Counted from the first letter of the stretch, positions 9,462 to 19,734 are shown. The stretch: DNA of 64,000 nt from an uncultured Bacteriovoracaceae bacterium (GCA_937923325.1 CAKZUQ010000029.1:20612-84611), one strand, 5' to 3'. A program made the numbers and translations. Notes: generated by a model not told the origin, from the letters alone.

Positions 9462-10360
9462 TAATGTTTTAATTGAATAATTACTGAACCTAATAATAAT
9501 AATCCCCCTCCTATAATTTGAATTGGAGTAAGCGCTGTATTTAAAAAAAGCCAATTAACCAAAACGGCCATAAATGGAAAAAACATTTCAGCTAAAGAAC
9601 AAGCTCTTGCAGAAATTTTCCTTAACCCCTGATAAAAAACATACATTGCTAAGAGCCCTGAGACAAGTACCATTAAAGAGATTTTCCCATACGTTTCTAA
9701 AGAATGACTAAATAGGTCTGAGGAATAGCTAGTTAAGGGAATTAAACACAGAAAGCCCATAATAAACCGACCGGCCATAATTTGTTCATCAGTATAACCT
9801 TCTTGGCCTAATTTTTTACCAAAAACAGTTGCAGATCCCCAGCCAATGACTGAGAAGATGACTAAGATGTAGCCTTGAAAAGCTCCTGGATGAACAAGTA
9901 GACTATAAATTGATTTTCCAGAGTTTCCTAATTTTAGTATATCTTCATAGGAAATTAAAAGAGCCCCAGCTAAACAGATTACTGCCCAAAAAATAAACTC
10001 TCGCTTAACTTGTTCTTTTAAAACCCATCTTGCAAGAAGTATAGCAACAATTGGCTGAAACTTTTGTAAAAGAATAACTAATGAAGGATTCAAAAATACA
10101 AAAGCTCTTGTGAAAGCGACCGTGGCCAAAGCAGATCCTATCCCACCTACAATAAAAAAATAAAAGTAATGGTTTGTCTTGGCATTCCAAATTTTTTTTA
10201 GTGATTTAAAAAACACAATTGAAAAAATAATAGTTAATAGCAAATGTTCATAAAAAACAATAGTAATTGCATTCATTCCACTTTGGATTAAAGGATACCT
10301 AATTAATGTATCCAAGGCCCAAAATGCACACGCTAATAAAACAAGTAAAAAACCACCCAT
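9458..10360 (-). CDS. DMT-family (EamA) transporter
   Basis: The 300-residue protein has ten predicted membrane helices in two EamA repeats (residues about 1-140 and 160-300). Typical features are the LLQKFQPIVAILLARWVLKEQ segment ending repeat 1 and AEMFFPFMAVLVNWLFLNTALT in repeat 2. The family includes exporters of amino acids and other metabolites; the substrate is not evident. Its ATG directly follows the trmFO stop, and its TGA overlaps the kinase start, so trmFO, this gene and the kinase form one transcript. Confidence 0.9.
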   Translation of the reverse strand: MGGFLLVLLACAFWALDTLIRYPLIQSGMNAITIVFYEHLLLTIIFSIVFFKSLKKIWNAKTNHYFYFFIVGGIGSALATVAFTRAFVFLNPSLVILLQKFQPIVAILLARWVLKEQVKREFIFWAVICLAGALLISYEDILKLGNSGKSIYSLLVHPGAFQGYILVIFSVIGWGSATVFGKKLGQEGYTDEQIMAGRFIMGFLCLIPLTSYSSDLFSHSLETYGKISLMVLVSGLLAMYVFYQGLRKISARACSLAEMFFPFMAVLVNWLFLNTALTPIQIIGGGLLLLGSVIIQLKHY

Positions 10361-11728
10361 TTATTTATGAGCTCCTGCAAAAAATTCAGTGAAGGTTTCA
10401 AGGGCCTTATCAGCAACAAGCTGTTTTTTGATTTTTTTTCTATCTCTACTTTTTCTTTGATCTCTATTCAACTTTACAGTTGGTAATAAACCAAAGTTTA
10501 TATTTGATGGAACCGGCTTAGGAACAGTCATCAAGTAATTAACTAATGCACCAAAAGCAGTTTCTACAGGCCATTGTAAACTCTCTTTACCTTGAAGCTT
10601 TCTCAAAACTTGAAAGCCAACATACAAGCCCATACTAGCAGATTCAGTATATCCTTCAACACCTGTAATTTGACCAGCAAAGAAAACTTCTGGGTGTTCT
10701 TTAGCACTTAAATCAAAGTTAAGGAGTTTTCTAGCATTTAGAAATGAGTTTCTATGAACACTTCCTAGATGAATAAAACTAGCTTCTTGAAAGCCAGGAA
10801 TTGTTCTAAACACCCTTAGTTGTTCTGGATATTTTAATCTTGTTTGAAAGCCTACTAAATTAAAAGCAGAACCCAGTAAATTTTCTTTTCTAAGCTGGAT
10901 TACAGCGAAAGGTTCAGTACCATCTTTCATCTTTAAACCGATTGGCTTCATACACGAGAATCTAGGTGTATCTTTTCCACGCTCAGCCATTAAATCCACA
11001 GGCAGGCAGGCTTCAAAAAACTTATAATCTTCAAAATTTTGAGCTGGAACTTTCTCAGCAGCTACAAGTTCTTCGACAAACTTATAGTATTGTTCTTCAC
11101 TCATTGGCGCATTTAAATAGTCTGCAGATTCATCTGGTTCTTTGTGACGATCCTTAAAATATAGTTGAGAGTAATCTAAACTATCAGCATCTACTACTGG
11201 GGCAATTGCATCGTAAAAGTAAAAATCATCTTTAGAGATAACTTCTTGAATCCACTTTTCAAGTCCAGTGGTAGTAAGAGGACCAGTTGCAACAACTACA
11301 TAGTCACAATTATATTCTTTTTGTAGAGCTATAGGGTCTGTTGCTTCTTTTTCAACAACAGTAATATTTTCATGAGACTTTAAATGTTCGGTCATCTGTC
11401 TCGAAAACTCATCTCTATCTACCGCTAATGCATCTCCAGCAGGAACTGATGTCCTTTCACCAATATCTAGAACAATTGACTTCATTGCTCTCATTTCAAC
11501 TTTTAAAAGACCATGACCTGAAGTTGGATTCTTCGACTTTAGAGAGTTTGTACAAACAAGCTCTGCAAATGTATCTACTTTTTGAGCTGGGTTTCTATTA
11601 ATTGTTTTATTTTCAACTAAAAGAACTTCAACATTATTTCTTGCCAGATAATTTGCAGCTTCACTACCGGCCAGACCAGCACCAATGACTAAAACTTTTC
11701 CAATTTTCTCGTTTTTATTATTATTCAT
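10361..11728 (-). CDS. trmFO: tRNA (uracil-54-C5)-methyltransferase, folate/FAD-dependent
   Basis: The protein is 455 residues, close to the usual TrmFO length. It begins with an FAD-binding GxGxxG motif (VIGAGLAGSEAANYLA) and carries the family-typical AELVCTNSLKSK, GHGLLKVEM, FFEACLPVDLMAERG and FFAGQITGVEGYTESA segments. TrmFO methylates U54 of the tRNA T-loop using methylenetetrahydrofolate as carbon donor, in the cytoplasm. The lysine- and arginine-rich tail after residue 420 probably contacts tRNA. First gene of the operon with the DMT transporter and histidine kinase, with no functional link apparent. Confidence 0.95.
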   Translation of the reverse strand: MNNNKNEKIGKVLVIGAGLAGSEAANYLARNNVEVLLVENKTINRNPAQKVDTFAELVCTNSLKSKNPTSGHGLLKVEMRAMKSIVLDIGERTSVPAGDALAVDRDEFSRQMTEHLKSHENITVVEKEATDPIALQKEYNCDYVVVATGPLTTTGLEKWIQEVISKDDFYFYDAIAPVVDADSLDYSQLYFKDRHKEPDESADYLNAPMSEEQYYKFVEELVAAEKVPAQNFEDYKFFEACLPVDLMAERGKDTPRFSCMKPIGLKMKDGTEPFAVIQLRKENLLGSAFNLVGFQTRLKYPEQLRVFRTIPGFQEASFIHLGSVHRNSFLNARKLLNFDLSAKEHPEVFFAGQITGVEGYTESASMGLYVGFQVLRKLQGKESLQWPVETAFGALVNYLMTVPKPVPSNINFGLLPTVKLNRDQRKSRDRKKIKKQLVADKALETFTEFFAGAHK

Positions 11729-11870
11729 TTAAAACTCTTTCTGTAATTTAAATTCTACGTAAAATTCACTAATTCAATTGTTGAATAAGTGTTATAATTT
11801 CAATATGTTAATAGTGATGGAAGTTACCTTTATAATCGCGATGAGTCAACAATCGGAGATCAAGTAAATA

Positions 11871-13619
11871 ATGAATACAACAATACACCAAACTCACCAT
11901 ACCGTAGCAGACTTTGATAATATTTTTAAGTACTTAGAGACTATAAAAGAAGAAGGATTACATCTCTTTCCTGAGCTTTTTTTAACTGGGTATCCACTTC
12001 AAGATCTTTGTCTGCAAAAATCATTTATAGATACATATATTGAGTTCCTAGATAAGGTTCACAAGTGGTCTAAAAACCTACCTGATAATATTACAATTCT
12101 CGCTGGTGGTCTTGAGTACGAACTCAGTAAAACGGGACTTCCAGTTGAAATCAAAAATAGAGTTTATGAAATTTCAAATAAAAGTTTTAAACCGATCTAT
12201 ACAAAACAGCTATTACCCAATTACGACATCTTTGACGAACAAAAATACTTTACACCTGGAGAAAATCCTCTTGTTTGGAAACATCAAGGTAAAAATATTG
12301 GAATACTAATATGTGAGGATATGTGGGCGTCTACTTTTCACCATAAAGACCCTATTAACGATCTCTATGAGTACTCTAAAGATAATAACCTCAATTTAGA
12401 TTTAATGATTAACCTCTCTGCGAGTCCCTATATTTTAGATAAGGACCAAAAAAGAACTGAGAGGGCTAAATACATATCAAGAATTTTTAAGTGTCCTTTT
12501 ATATATACCAATAGAGTCGGAGCAGAAGATGAAATTCTTTTTGATGGTCAAAGCTTTATTTGTGATGGCCAACAAGTCCATTACAAAGCCGCCAGATTTA
12601 AAAAGGATAAGCTCTCTATAGAACTAGATAGTGCAAGTTATAATTTTGATGGCCCAACAGATAGTAAAAAAGAAAGAACTTGGGAAAGTTTGTTTAACGC
12701 TAGAATCTCTACCAATGAATCAAAAGCGACTAATCTTCCTCTAATAAAACAGTGGAATGATGAGCAGTGTGCTGAAGTTTGTGAAGCATTAAAGTTTGGA
12801 TTTCAAGAGTACGCTTCTAAATGTGGCTTTAATAATTTCACTATTGCATTATCTGGTGGAATGGATTCAGCTTTGGTTTTAACTTTAATCAGACTGGCCC
12901 TTAAAGAAGGTCAGTATTTAGAAGCTATTTATATGCCTAGCATACACTCAAGCCCATTAAGCTATGATTTATCCCTTGAGTTATGTCAAAAACTAGGAAT
13001 TTCTCTAACAACCCTACCTATTAAATTTCTTCACTCAGCAGCTAAAAACCTCTTCGGGCAGACTTTTCCACAGCCTTTTGAAGGCTTAACTGATGAAAAT
13101 ATTCAATCTAGGCTTAGAGGGACACTACTTTACACAAGATCTAATCAGATCAACTCAATGGTAGTAAATACATCAAATAAGTCTGAGCTCGCTGTAGGTT
13201 ACTCAACACAATACGGTGATTCTGTTGGTGCTATCAGTATGCTTGGAGACCTATTCAAGTCTGAGGTATATCAGATTGCTAATTTTCTAAATAAACAGCA
13301 CGAAAACATAATTCCAGAGCATATTATTACGCGCCCTCCAACTGCTGAGCTTAGACCAGGCCAAGTAGACACAGAGAGCCTACCTCCCTATGAAAGATTA
13401 GATGCAATACTTGAAGGAATATTAAGTTATCGCTACACCAAAACAGAACTGATTAAAGCTGGTTTTTCTAATGAAGAAGTTACAACTGTTATAGATCTTT
13501 ATAGAAAAACTGAGTATAAGAGGTATCAGTTTTGCCCAATCCTAAAAATAAGCTCAAAAAGCTTTGGATTTGGGTATAGAGTACCGATTAGTAAATCATC
13601 CAGCTTTTATAATAAATAA
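11871..13619 (+). CDS. nadE: Glutamine-dependent NAD+ synthetase
   Basis: At 582 residues this is the two-domain form. The N-terminal nitrilase-like glutaminase domain has Glu in FPELFLTGYP (residue 35), Lys in TKQLLPNYDIFDE and the nucleophile Cys in ILICEDMW. The C-terminal synthetase domain has the PP-loop LSGGMDSALVL and later NTSNKSELAVGY and GAISMLGDLFKSEVY. It amidates deamido-NAD+ to NAD+ in the cytoplasm. The N-terminus begins right at the first beta strand (TTIHQTHHTVADFD), so no coding sequence seems missing. A TATAAT at 11793-11798 could be its -10 box. A 20-codon reading frame lies immediately upstream but looks incidental. Confidence 0.95.
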   Translation: MNTTIHQTHHTVADFDNIFKYLETIKEEGLHLFPELFLTGYPLQDLCLQKSFIDTYIEFLDKVHKWSKNLPDNITILAGGLEYELSKTGLPVEIKNRVYEISNKSFKPIYTKQLLPNYDIFDEQKYFTPGENPLVWKHQGKNIGILICEDMWASTFHHKDPINDLYEYSKDNNLNLDLMINLSASPYILDKDQKRTERAKYISRIFKCPFIYTNRVGAEDEILFDGQSFICDGQQVHYKAARFKKDKLSIELDSASYNFDGPTDSKKERTWESLFNARISTNESKATNLPLIKQWNDEQCAEVCEALKFGFQEYASKCGFNNFTIALSGGMDSALVLTLIRLALKEGQYLEAIYMPSIHSSPLSYDLSLELCQKLGISLTTLPIKFLHSAAKNLFGQTFPQPFEGLTDENIQSRLRGTLLYTRSNQINSMVVNTSNKSELAVGYSTQYGDSVGAISMLGDLFKSEVYQIANFLNKQHENIIPEHIITRPPTAELRPGQVDTESLPPYERLDAILEGILSYRYTKTELIKAGFSNEEVTTVIDLYRKTEYKRYQFCPILKISSKSFGFGYRVPISKSSSFYNK

Positions 13620-13649
13620 GGTAATAATAAAAATTCAAAGGAGCCTCTC

Positions 13650-14150
13650 ATGAGTAAGAAATCAATTATTGAATCTTGGAAAAAAGTAAAAAAACAAATT
13701 GATAGTTTTGTAAAAGAAAATAACGTTAATGAACTTCAAAAAACTGTTGTTAAAAGAGTTCAAAAAGCACAAAAGGAAATAACATCTGTGGTTGAAGAAG
13801 ATATTACAAAAGTAAAATCTAAAATAAAAAAAGAAACAGATCAAATCGAGAAAATGGTTGAAAAGTTAGTTAATAGTGAAATCAAAAAAGCTCAAAAATT
13901 TATCGATGAACAAAAAAAAGAGTTAGCTAAAATTCAATCAAAGTTAGAATCAATGGTTTCTAAAGAAAAACCCAAAGCGAAGAAAACAAGTAAAAAAGTG
14001 ACAAAGAAAAAAGTTGCGAAGAAAGCTACGACTAAAAAAGTAGCTAAAAAATCGACTACGAAAAAAACGACAAAGAAAAAAGTTACAAAAAAAGCAGCAA
14101 AGAAGAAAGTTACTAAAAAAGCGACAAAAAAAGTTGTAGCTAAAAAATAA
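13650..14150 (+). CDS. Lysine-rich histone H1-like protein
   Basis: The 166-residue protein has two parts. Residues 1-110 form a charged helical coiled coil (for example KKETDQIEKMVEKLVNSE), somewhat like phasins. Residues 110-166 are almost only K, A, T and V in repeats such as KKVTKKKVAKKATTKK, the pattern of eukaryotic histone H1 tails and bacterial HctB/AlgP-like proteins. Such tails bind DNA or RNA non-specifically and compact the nucleoid. A strong ribosome binding site (AAAGGAGCCTCTC) precedes the ATG. A hairpin at 14160-14183 follows the stop. A very similar tail is fused to the NYN protein at 34724-36040. Confidence 0.8.
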   Translation: MSKKSIIESWKKVKKQIDSFVKENNVNELQKTVVKRVQKAQKEITSVVEEDITKVKSKIKKETDQIEKMVEKLVNSEIKKAQKFIDEQKKELAKIQSKLESMVSKEKPKAKKTSKKVTKKKVAKKATTKKVAKKSTTKKTTKKKVTKKAAKKKVTKKATKKVVAKK

Positions 14151-14159
14151 TTCTAAAAG

Positions 14160-14186
14160 GGCCATGATAATAATTGCATGGCCATT
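14160..14186 (+). terminator. Hairpin after the H1-like gene, weak intrinsic terminator
   Basis: Seven-base-pair inverted repeat GGCCATG (14160-14166) and CATGGCC (14177-14183), with a 10-nt AT loop and a short ATTTC after it. It sits 10 bp past the stop codon. The U-tract is poor, so termination strength is uncertain. Confidence 0.5.
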
Positions 14187-14300
14187 TCACATTAATTATC
14201 AGGTACTTACTCTTATTTTCATCTATCTCTCAACTTTAATTTTCACTTAAATTCTCTTTCATATTAAACTAATACAGTATTCATTCCGATATGGTGAGAG

Positions 14301-17300
14301 ATGAAAAAGAATAAAAGTATAAAACTAAATTCATTACTTCTAGGCGCTGTTTTTGTGATTAATAGTTCAATCACAATTGCTCCAAGCTTTGCTCGAGAAC
14401 AACAAAGATTAAATACAGAAGATACTGAAAAAGTTGCAACTTTATGTGGAAATTTCTTAACTTATCCCCCGACTGAAAAAACAAACCATATGCTTGAGCT
14501 GGCGGAACTTCTCAACACAAGACATGGCGGTAAAGACCTTGAAGATTTAAATGCAGACATCAAACAAGAAGAAAAAGAAATTTTAAAATATTATCAGTCA
14601 GGTTATGAATACATAGGTTTAGAAGGTTATCGAGCAGGAACATTTGGAAACTCGAGTAACGATACTTCTTCCCCATCATACTATTACAATTACGCTGGTA
14701 AAAAAAATAACAATTTATTTAATGGATTAACTACTCAAAAAGACCAAAATGATACTATTTTTGATATTAATACAGACTTAAGTACAAATTTAGACGTATC
14801 AATCAATTTAGATGCGGACACTATTAGTCATTTTCAAAACGAACACAACGCGTCAGAAAAAAGAAGAAATTATGTAAATAGTAGAAGTATCTATCAAAAA
14901 GAAAGGGAACTTCTTGATAAAATCTCTAATCAGTATTTAATTAATAATAAAGATAAACAACTAAACACATCTTGGGTTAATTTCGCGAAGCAAAACCAAA
15001 ACAAAGTAAATAGTGCTCTAAATGCTTCAACACCTGAAAAAAGAGAAGAGCTTCAAAGAGATTTACTGAATGAATGCAAAAAGAAGTTAGCGTTTGATTT
15101 TGCAACTAATATTGAAGATAAAAGTTCAGGAGAAGAGTACAAACAGGTGCTTAAAAATTACGAAAAACTATTCGGTAATAAAAAAGCCGATGAACCAAAC
15201 TCACTAAGAACGAATTCACCAACTTGTGTAGAAGGTGAAGATTCTAATATGATGTTGATAGACTCAAAAGGTAGAAGAATTTCATGTGATGAACTATCAG
15301 ACAGTCCCCTTAAAGAATCAAATAATTGGGGTGGTATTTTATCCTTAATGAGCCTTCCCTCTCAAGAAATTTTAAAAAGCTATGGAACTCAAGATTACTG
15401 TGAAAAATGCTTGAAAAATAAATTTAATTTTTACTCTAAATTCAACAATAAATTGAGTAAAAATAATAAATCAGCTAAAGATAAAAATACACAAAATAGA
15501 GAATGGAATAACAAAGTTAAAGAAGCAAATAAAAAATTAAATAAAGAACTACAACTCAAAGCGATTTCAAATTCAATTTTAAAACTTTCAGACTTAAGTG
15601 AACAGTATCAACATACTTTAGCTTGGATGGACGAAAAATCACAAGAAGAATTTCAAAGAAATCAAAAACCTTGTCTTACTGAAGAGTCATTTAAAAAAGC
15701 AATAAATGATAACGTCGCATGCCGCAACAATGAAAATAAGTTACAAAATAGAGATATTTTAGACTCCATAAGCTTTTCACTTGGAACGAAACTAGACTCT
15801 TTTTCATCTGTAGAGCAAGAAATTCAAAAAATAATGAAAAAGAGTTTAAAGTCTCATGAAGGTGCACAATGCAAGAGTTTAAACCGCTCTGATTTCGTTA
15901 GAAAGTCCGCAGCAGTAAACTTCCAAACAAATGCAACAAAAGGAGCTGAATATATTATTGATCAAATGTTAGTGATAGCAAACAAAGACCTTGAAGCTTA
16001 CAAAAAAAATAATAGCAACGACTCTGCAATGACACCTGTACAGTTTCTAACTAACGCTTTATCAAATGAAGTTTTAAAAGATGAAGTATATAAGATGGAT
16101 TCTCTAAAACGCAATGACAAAACATCTCATTCAACAACTCCATTAACAGATTTTTTTAGAGCTACTAGGTCAGGATTAAGCTTCACACTTCAAGATGTAT
16201 TAAAAGATATTCCACAGCTTAGTAATTTTGCTAAGGATAGAGCTTTAACAAACTCACTAGCAACAAGTCAATCTGACAAACCTGCCAGAAATAAAATAAT
16301 GATTCAAGCATCTGTAACAGCTTATTTGAGTAAAGTCGCCAGAACAAATCCACAAATGTACTTTTTATTAAATGATAAAGAATACTTTTTAGACAAAGCA
16401 GAAAAATATAAAAAAAGTAAAACAAACGCCGAGTTTACAGACTTTATTTCAAATAATGGAAATGACGGTCAACACATGAAAACTCTTGCTGAAGATTACT
16501 CTAAATATCAAGATAATAAATGTAGAGTATTTATGAAAGAGATTGCTGAATCTGCGTGCCCTTCTGATGGCTATCACGATCGTTTTAGCAATAAGGATAA
16601 AAAGTTAGCTGCAAACTCTTTAGCAAAAAAAGAAGATTCTAAAAGAGCAAATAATTCTTTTAGTAGATATTGGAGCAAAAATAAAATAACAGATAAAGAG
16701 TATTATTTAAGGATGATTGCATTAGAGTCTGCAGCTTGCTCACAAACTCTAACAGACGGTTTACCTATTGATAAGATGAAGGAGTCACCACTATTAGATA
16801 TCGACTACAGTATAGCTCCAACATCAAAGTCTGATTATCAGGATATTCTTAAAGATAAATTAGGTCTTGGAAAAGTAGATCGACCGAGAAATAAATTAAA
16901 CGAATTTGCTGAAAGTAAATTCTGTGACGTAGATGCGTTAGATAAAGTTTTCGAAAATCATGCTATTAATCCTGAAAATCCAAAAACATTGGAGTCAAAG
17001 GAAATGGATGAAATTACCAAAGCATTCTATGCTGAAGAAAATCGAGTTAATAATTATAATAAGCAAATAGTAGGTGAAGTTAAAGAAGTATATACTAGCA
17101 TTGATGACTCTGCAATAAATGCCGACGTTGAAAGAAGTAGGGAAAATTTCTCTGAGGAAAGTAATATTGAAACAGAAAAGATTGTTTACCTTACTGATGT
17201 CATCATTCCACCTCGAGAAGATTATTCAAATGGAGTGACAGACCTTAACCAAGAATCTTTGTATAATTATGAAATTAAACCCATTGATGAAGTCTTAAGA

Positions 17301-18659
17301 AGCACTTGGAGAAAAAGAACATTTCAATATAATCACAATGAAAACAAGAACGATACTCGAAACGAACTTTTCAAAGACATTGAAACGAATATAGCTATAG
17401 GTAATAAGGAAATATTTGATCAAGCTGTAGCTAATAACGAAGGCCTAAAAGCACCAGTACACATTAATACTAGTGAATCAGAAAATATCCCTCAGATTGA
17501 AGGAATAGCATCAACAACAGATGAATCAGTATATAGAGCAAACGACAATAGTAGTGATTCTTCTAATTCTAGTTTGTTGAGTAGTAGCGTAGCTCAAAGT
17601 CTTTCATCTGAGTCATTAAACGACCTAAGAACAGGAAATATGGAAGATTACAATAATCGAGTATCATACCAGGACCCTATGTATAGGGAGATGTTAAATG
17701 AGTCTTCACTACAACATCCTAAAAATATTGAAAAAGAAAAAGTTGAATATGATGAGTATTTAAGCCAAAAAGAAGAGAATCCATCAGAACTTAAATCTGA
17801 AGTAGATAAGCTTATGGCAGAGATCGAGGAATTGAAAACAAAAAAGAATGAGGATAAACTCGCTCAGCTAAAGGCACAGAAAAAGGCCATAGAGCAAGAA
17901 CTACTTACAGCTCAAGAAGAAAAATTAGAGAGCGAAATAAAACAAAAATCAGCTCAAGTGGCTCAAGCTGTTGCAGCAACTAATACTTCTACAAACAAGT
18001 CCCCTATTGTAAAGACGAACTCAACAACGAACTCCTCTAGCTCAGGACAGTCTTATAACGCCCCTGTAGCGCCAAATGCATATAACAATACTGCAAATTA
18101 TTCAAATAATACTCAGCCTCAAGTAGCCAAAACGACTCCTTCTCCTTCAAGAGCACCTGCAAGTATAAGTAGAAGTGGCAAAAACACAGCTATTTCTTCG
18201 CAAAATAGCACTGGTTTTAAAAAATCTATAGCATCGAACTTTAACCCAATTGGTATATTATCATCTGATGGTAAAACAGTAGATAATGGAGCTCTTGACA
18301 CATACTTAACTAAGATAAAAGAACAAGATATCACGGATCAGTCTCAACTAGTACATTTTGAAAATGTTAACGGTACTACGATCGTTAAATTTTCAAACTC
18401 TGATGGGACAAACATAGAAGTCGATTTATCACAAATTGAAGATCAAGATGTTCTAACAGAACTGTATCAAATTCAAACGAACTTAGAATTTTCTGAAAAA
18501 GAAATTATAAGTGTTCTTGAAAAACAAAAAAAATTAGTTGAGAAGAGTGATGTTATCATCTCTGAGATTGTCAAAACAAATGAAGAAAAAGCCAGACTAG
18601 AACTCCTAAAAGAGAAGCTTAAATTAGCATCTCAGGCGTATAAAGCAGCTACTAATTAG
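14301..18659 (+). CDS. Very large secreted protein of unknown function
   Basis: The 1452-residue product has a Sec signal peptide (lysine-rich start, then LLLGAVFVINSSITIAP, cleavage near SFA). The mature part is highly charged and Asn/Ser/Lys-rich, with scattered cysteines (CEKC, CKSL, CRNN). Residues about 1160-1230 form a strong heptad coiled coil (KSEVDKLMAEIEELKTKK), followed by an Asn/Ser/Thr/Pro-rich linker (about 1225-1310), a compact segment (VHFENVNGTTIVKFSNSDG) and a C-terminal coiled coil (about 1390-1450). I recognise no catalytic motif or named family. It stands alone behind its own RBS (GGTGAGAG) and its tail overlaps the convergent phosphoesterase by 8 bp. A structural periplasmic or surface role is a guess. 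Confidence 0.85.
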   Translation: MKKNKSIKLNSLLLGAVFVINSSITIAPSFAREQQRLNTEDTEKVATLCGNFLTYPPTEKTNHMLELAELLNTRHGGKDLEDLNADIKQEEKEILKYYQSGYEYIGLEGYRAGTFGNSSNDTSSPSYYYNYAGKKNNNLFNGLTTQKDQNDTIFDINTDLSTNLDVSINLDADTISHFQNEHNASEKRRNYVNSRSIYQKERELLDKISNQYLINNKDKQLNTSWVNFAKQNQNKVNSALNASTPEKREELQRDLLNECKKKLAFDFATNIEDKSSGEEYKQVLKNYEKLFGNKKADEPNSLRTNSPTCVEGEDSNMMLIDSKGRRISCDELSDSPLKESNNWGGILSLMSLPSQEILKSYGTQDYCEKCLKNKFNFYSKFNNKLSKNNKSAKDKNTQNREWNNKVKEANKKLNKELQLKAISNSILKLSDLSEQYQHTLAWMDEKSQEEFQRNQKPCLTEESFKKAINDNVACRNNENKLQNRDILDSISFSLGTKLDSFSSVEQEIQKIMKKSLKSHEGAQCKSLNRSDFVRKSAAVNFQTNATKGAEYIIDQMLVIANKDLEAYKKNNSNDSAMTPVQFLTNALSNEVLKDEVYKMDSLKRNDKTSHSTTPLTDFFRATRSGLSFTLQDVLKDIPQLSNFAKDRALTNSLATSQSDKPARNKIMIQASVTAYLSKVARTNPQMYFLLNDKEYFLDKAEKYKKSKTNAEFTDFISNNGNDGQHMKTLAEDYSKYQDNKCRVFMKEIAESACPSDGYHDRFSNKDKKLAANSLAKKEDSKRANNSFSRYWSKNKITDKEYYLRMIALESAACSQTLTDGLPIDKMKESPLLDIDYSIAPTSKSDYQDILKDKLGLGKVDRPRNKLNEFAESKFCDVDALDKVFENHAINPENPKTLESKEMDEITKAFYAEENRVNNYNKQIVGEVKEVYTSIDDSAINADVERSRENFSEESNIETEKIVYLTDVIIPPREDYSNGVTDLNQESLYNYEIKPIDEVLRSTWRKRTFQYNHNENKNDTRNELFKDIETNIAIGNKEIFDQAVANNEGLKAPVHINTSESENIPQIEGIASTTDESVYRANDNSSDSSNSSLLSSSVAQSLSSESLNDLRTGNMEDYNNRVSYQDPMYREMLNESSLQHPKNIEKEKVEYDEYLSQKEENPSELKSEVDKLMAEIEELKTKKNEDKLAQLKAQKKAIEQELLTAQEEKLESEIKQKSAQVAQAVAATNTSTNKSPIVKTNSTTNSSSSGQSYNAPVAPNAYNNTANYSNNTQPQVAKTTPSPSRAPASISRSGKNTAISSQNSTGFKKSIASNFNPIGILSSDGKTVDNGALDTYLTKIKEQDITDQSQLVHFENVNGTTIVKFSNSDGTNIEVDLSQIEDQDVLTELYQIQTNLEFSEKEIISVLEKQKKLVEKSDVIISEIVKTNEEKARLELLKEKLKLASQAYKAATN

Positions 18660-19734
18660 TAGCTACTATTTCCTCACGAAATGGTCTCCACTTACCTTGC
18701 CAAACATTCAGGTAAGCATTTTTTATTTCACCTTTTTTTTCATTAATTTCAACACAAACATAGTACAAGTCTGTAATATTCTTGTGAAGTGCTTTGTCCA
18801 TTGAAGGGACATGGTTCCAAGTTCCACAATTAAAGTAATGCCTACCATCTTTAAATCGTCTCCACTCAGTGATATGGGTATGTCCCATTACTACAACTTT
18901 AACGTCAGGTCTTGTTGCTAAAATACGCTTAGCAAATTTGGCATATTTAGGATGGATTGCAATATTAGTTAATTGTTTCAAGCTTATCTTAAAATTTTTG
19001 TTATATTTCCCAAAAGGAGGAAATTGAGTTCTAACCACATAAGAGATAACAACCCATGATAAATACAAAAAGAATCTAAAGTCATGTAATAATGTCCACC
19101 ATATATATAGTGATATCGGTCTAACCTTATCAAAATGAGGCCTTAGTTCTTTTAATTTAGGAAGTAAGTAAATACAAAATAAACTTGCCCATGGTAGGTT
19201 TAATATTGGAATTTCATTAGGACCTGAAATTAATAATTTACTTCTTGGAACTGTATTCACTGATTCAAATCGATGCCCATGTTCAACTAAAACGCCGTGT
19301 TCAACTAGTTGATGGGTAAAATGAACTTTTTCCCCAACGGCATTTGAAAATATTTCTTGTGCTTTTTCAAAGACCATTCCAATATCATGATTTCCTATGA
19401 CATAAGTTAATTTTTTATTAGGCCTTGAAAGAAATTTTCTCAAATTTTGAAAAAAAACAGGATGACCAGCTACAATTTGCTCCACCATTTTACACACATG
19501 CTTCTCTGTCAACATATGAGTATAAACACCATCAACATCCATCTGAATTAAGTTTAAAATATCACCATTTAAAATCAGGTGAACATCTGTAAAGTAATAA
19601 GTTCCTGTTGAGTAATGATCTAGAAATTCTACAAATTTTTCGTCTTCATCAAAGTCTTCTAATGTGTTAACCTGACCATTTTCTAAAAAACGACCTTTGC
19701 CAAGGTGAAAATCACTTAGTACTAGTTGAATCAT
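18652..19734 (-). CDS. Calcineurin-like metallophosphoesterase
   Basis: The 360-residue protein carries all the metallophosphoesterase motifs: SDFHLGKG (residues 7-14), NGDIL, GNHDIG, EHGHRFE and VVMGHTHITEW, which hold the two-metal centre. Between the GNHD and GHTH blocks lies an unusually long insert with hydrophobic stretches (LPWASLFCIYLLPKL and FRFFLYLSWVVISYVV) that may sit on or in the membrane, as in LpxH-like or membrane-associated phosphatases. Substrate unknown. Strong RBS (GAGGTAAAGA). Its first 23 bp overlap the end of the diguanylate cyclase gene, so it is the third gene of the AglZ-like/GGDEF operon. Confidence 0.87.
   Translation of the reverse strand: MIQLVLSDFHLGKGRFLENGQVNTLEDFDEDEKFVEFLDHYSTGTYYFTDVHLILNGDILNLIQMDVDGVYTHMLTEKHVCKMVEQIVAGHPVFFQNLRKFLSRPNKKLTYVIGNHDIGMVFEKAQEIFSNAVGEKVHFTHQLVEHGVLVEHGHRFESVNTVPRSKLLISGPNEIPILNLPWASLFCIYLLPKLKELRPHFDKVRPISLYIWWTLLHDFRFFLYLSWVVISYVVRTQFPPFGKYNKNFKISLKQLTNIAIHPKYAKFAKRILATRPDVKVVVMGHTHITEWRRFKDGRHYFNCGTWNHVPSMDKALHKNITDLYYVCVEINEKKGEIKNAYLNVWQGKWRPFREEIVATN

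Noticed and set aside
11814..11870. Leader peptide before nadE
   Set aside because: The short frame has no amino-acid codon run or attenuator hairpin; probably chance.
13950..14165. Minus-strand frame opposite the H1-like gene
   Set aside because: Same artefact: Phe/Cys-rich complement of lysine codons, no RBS.
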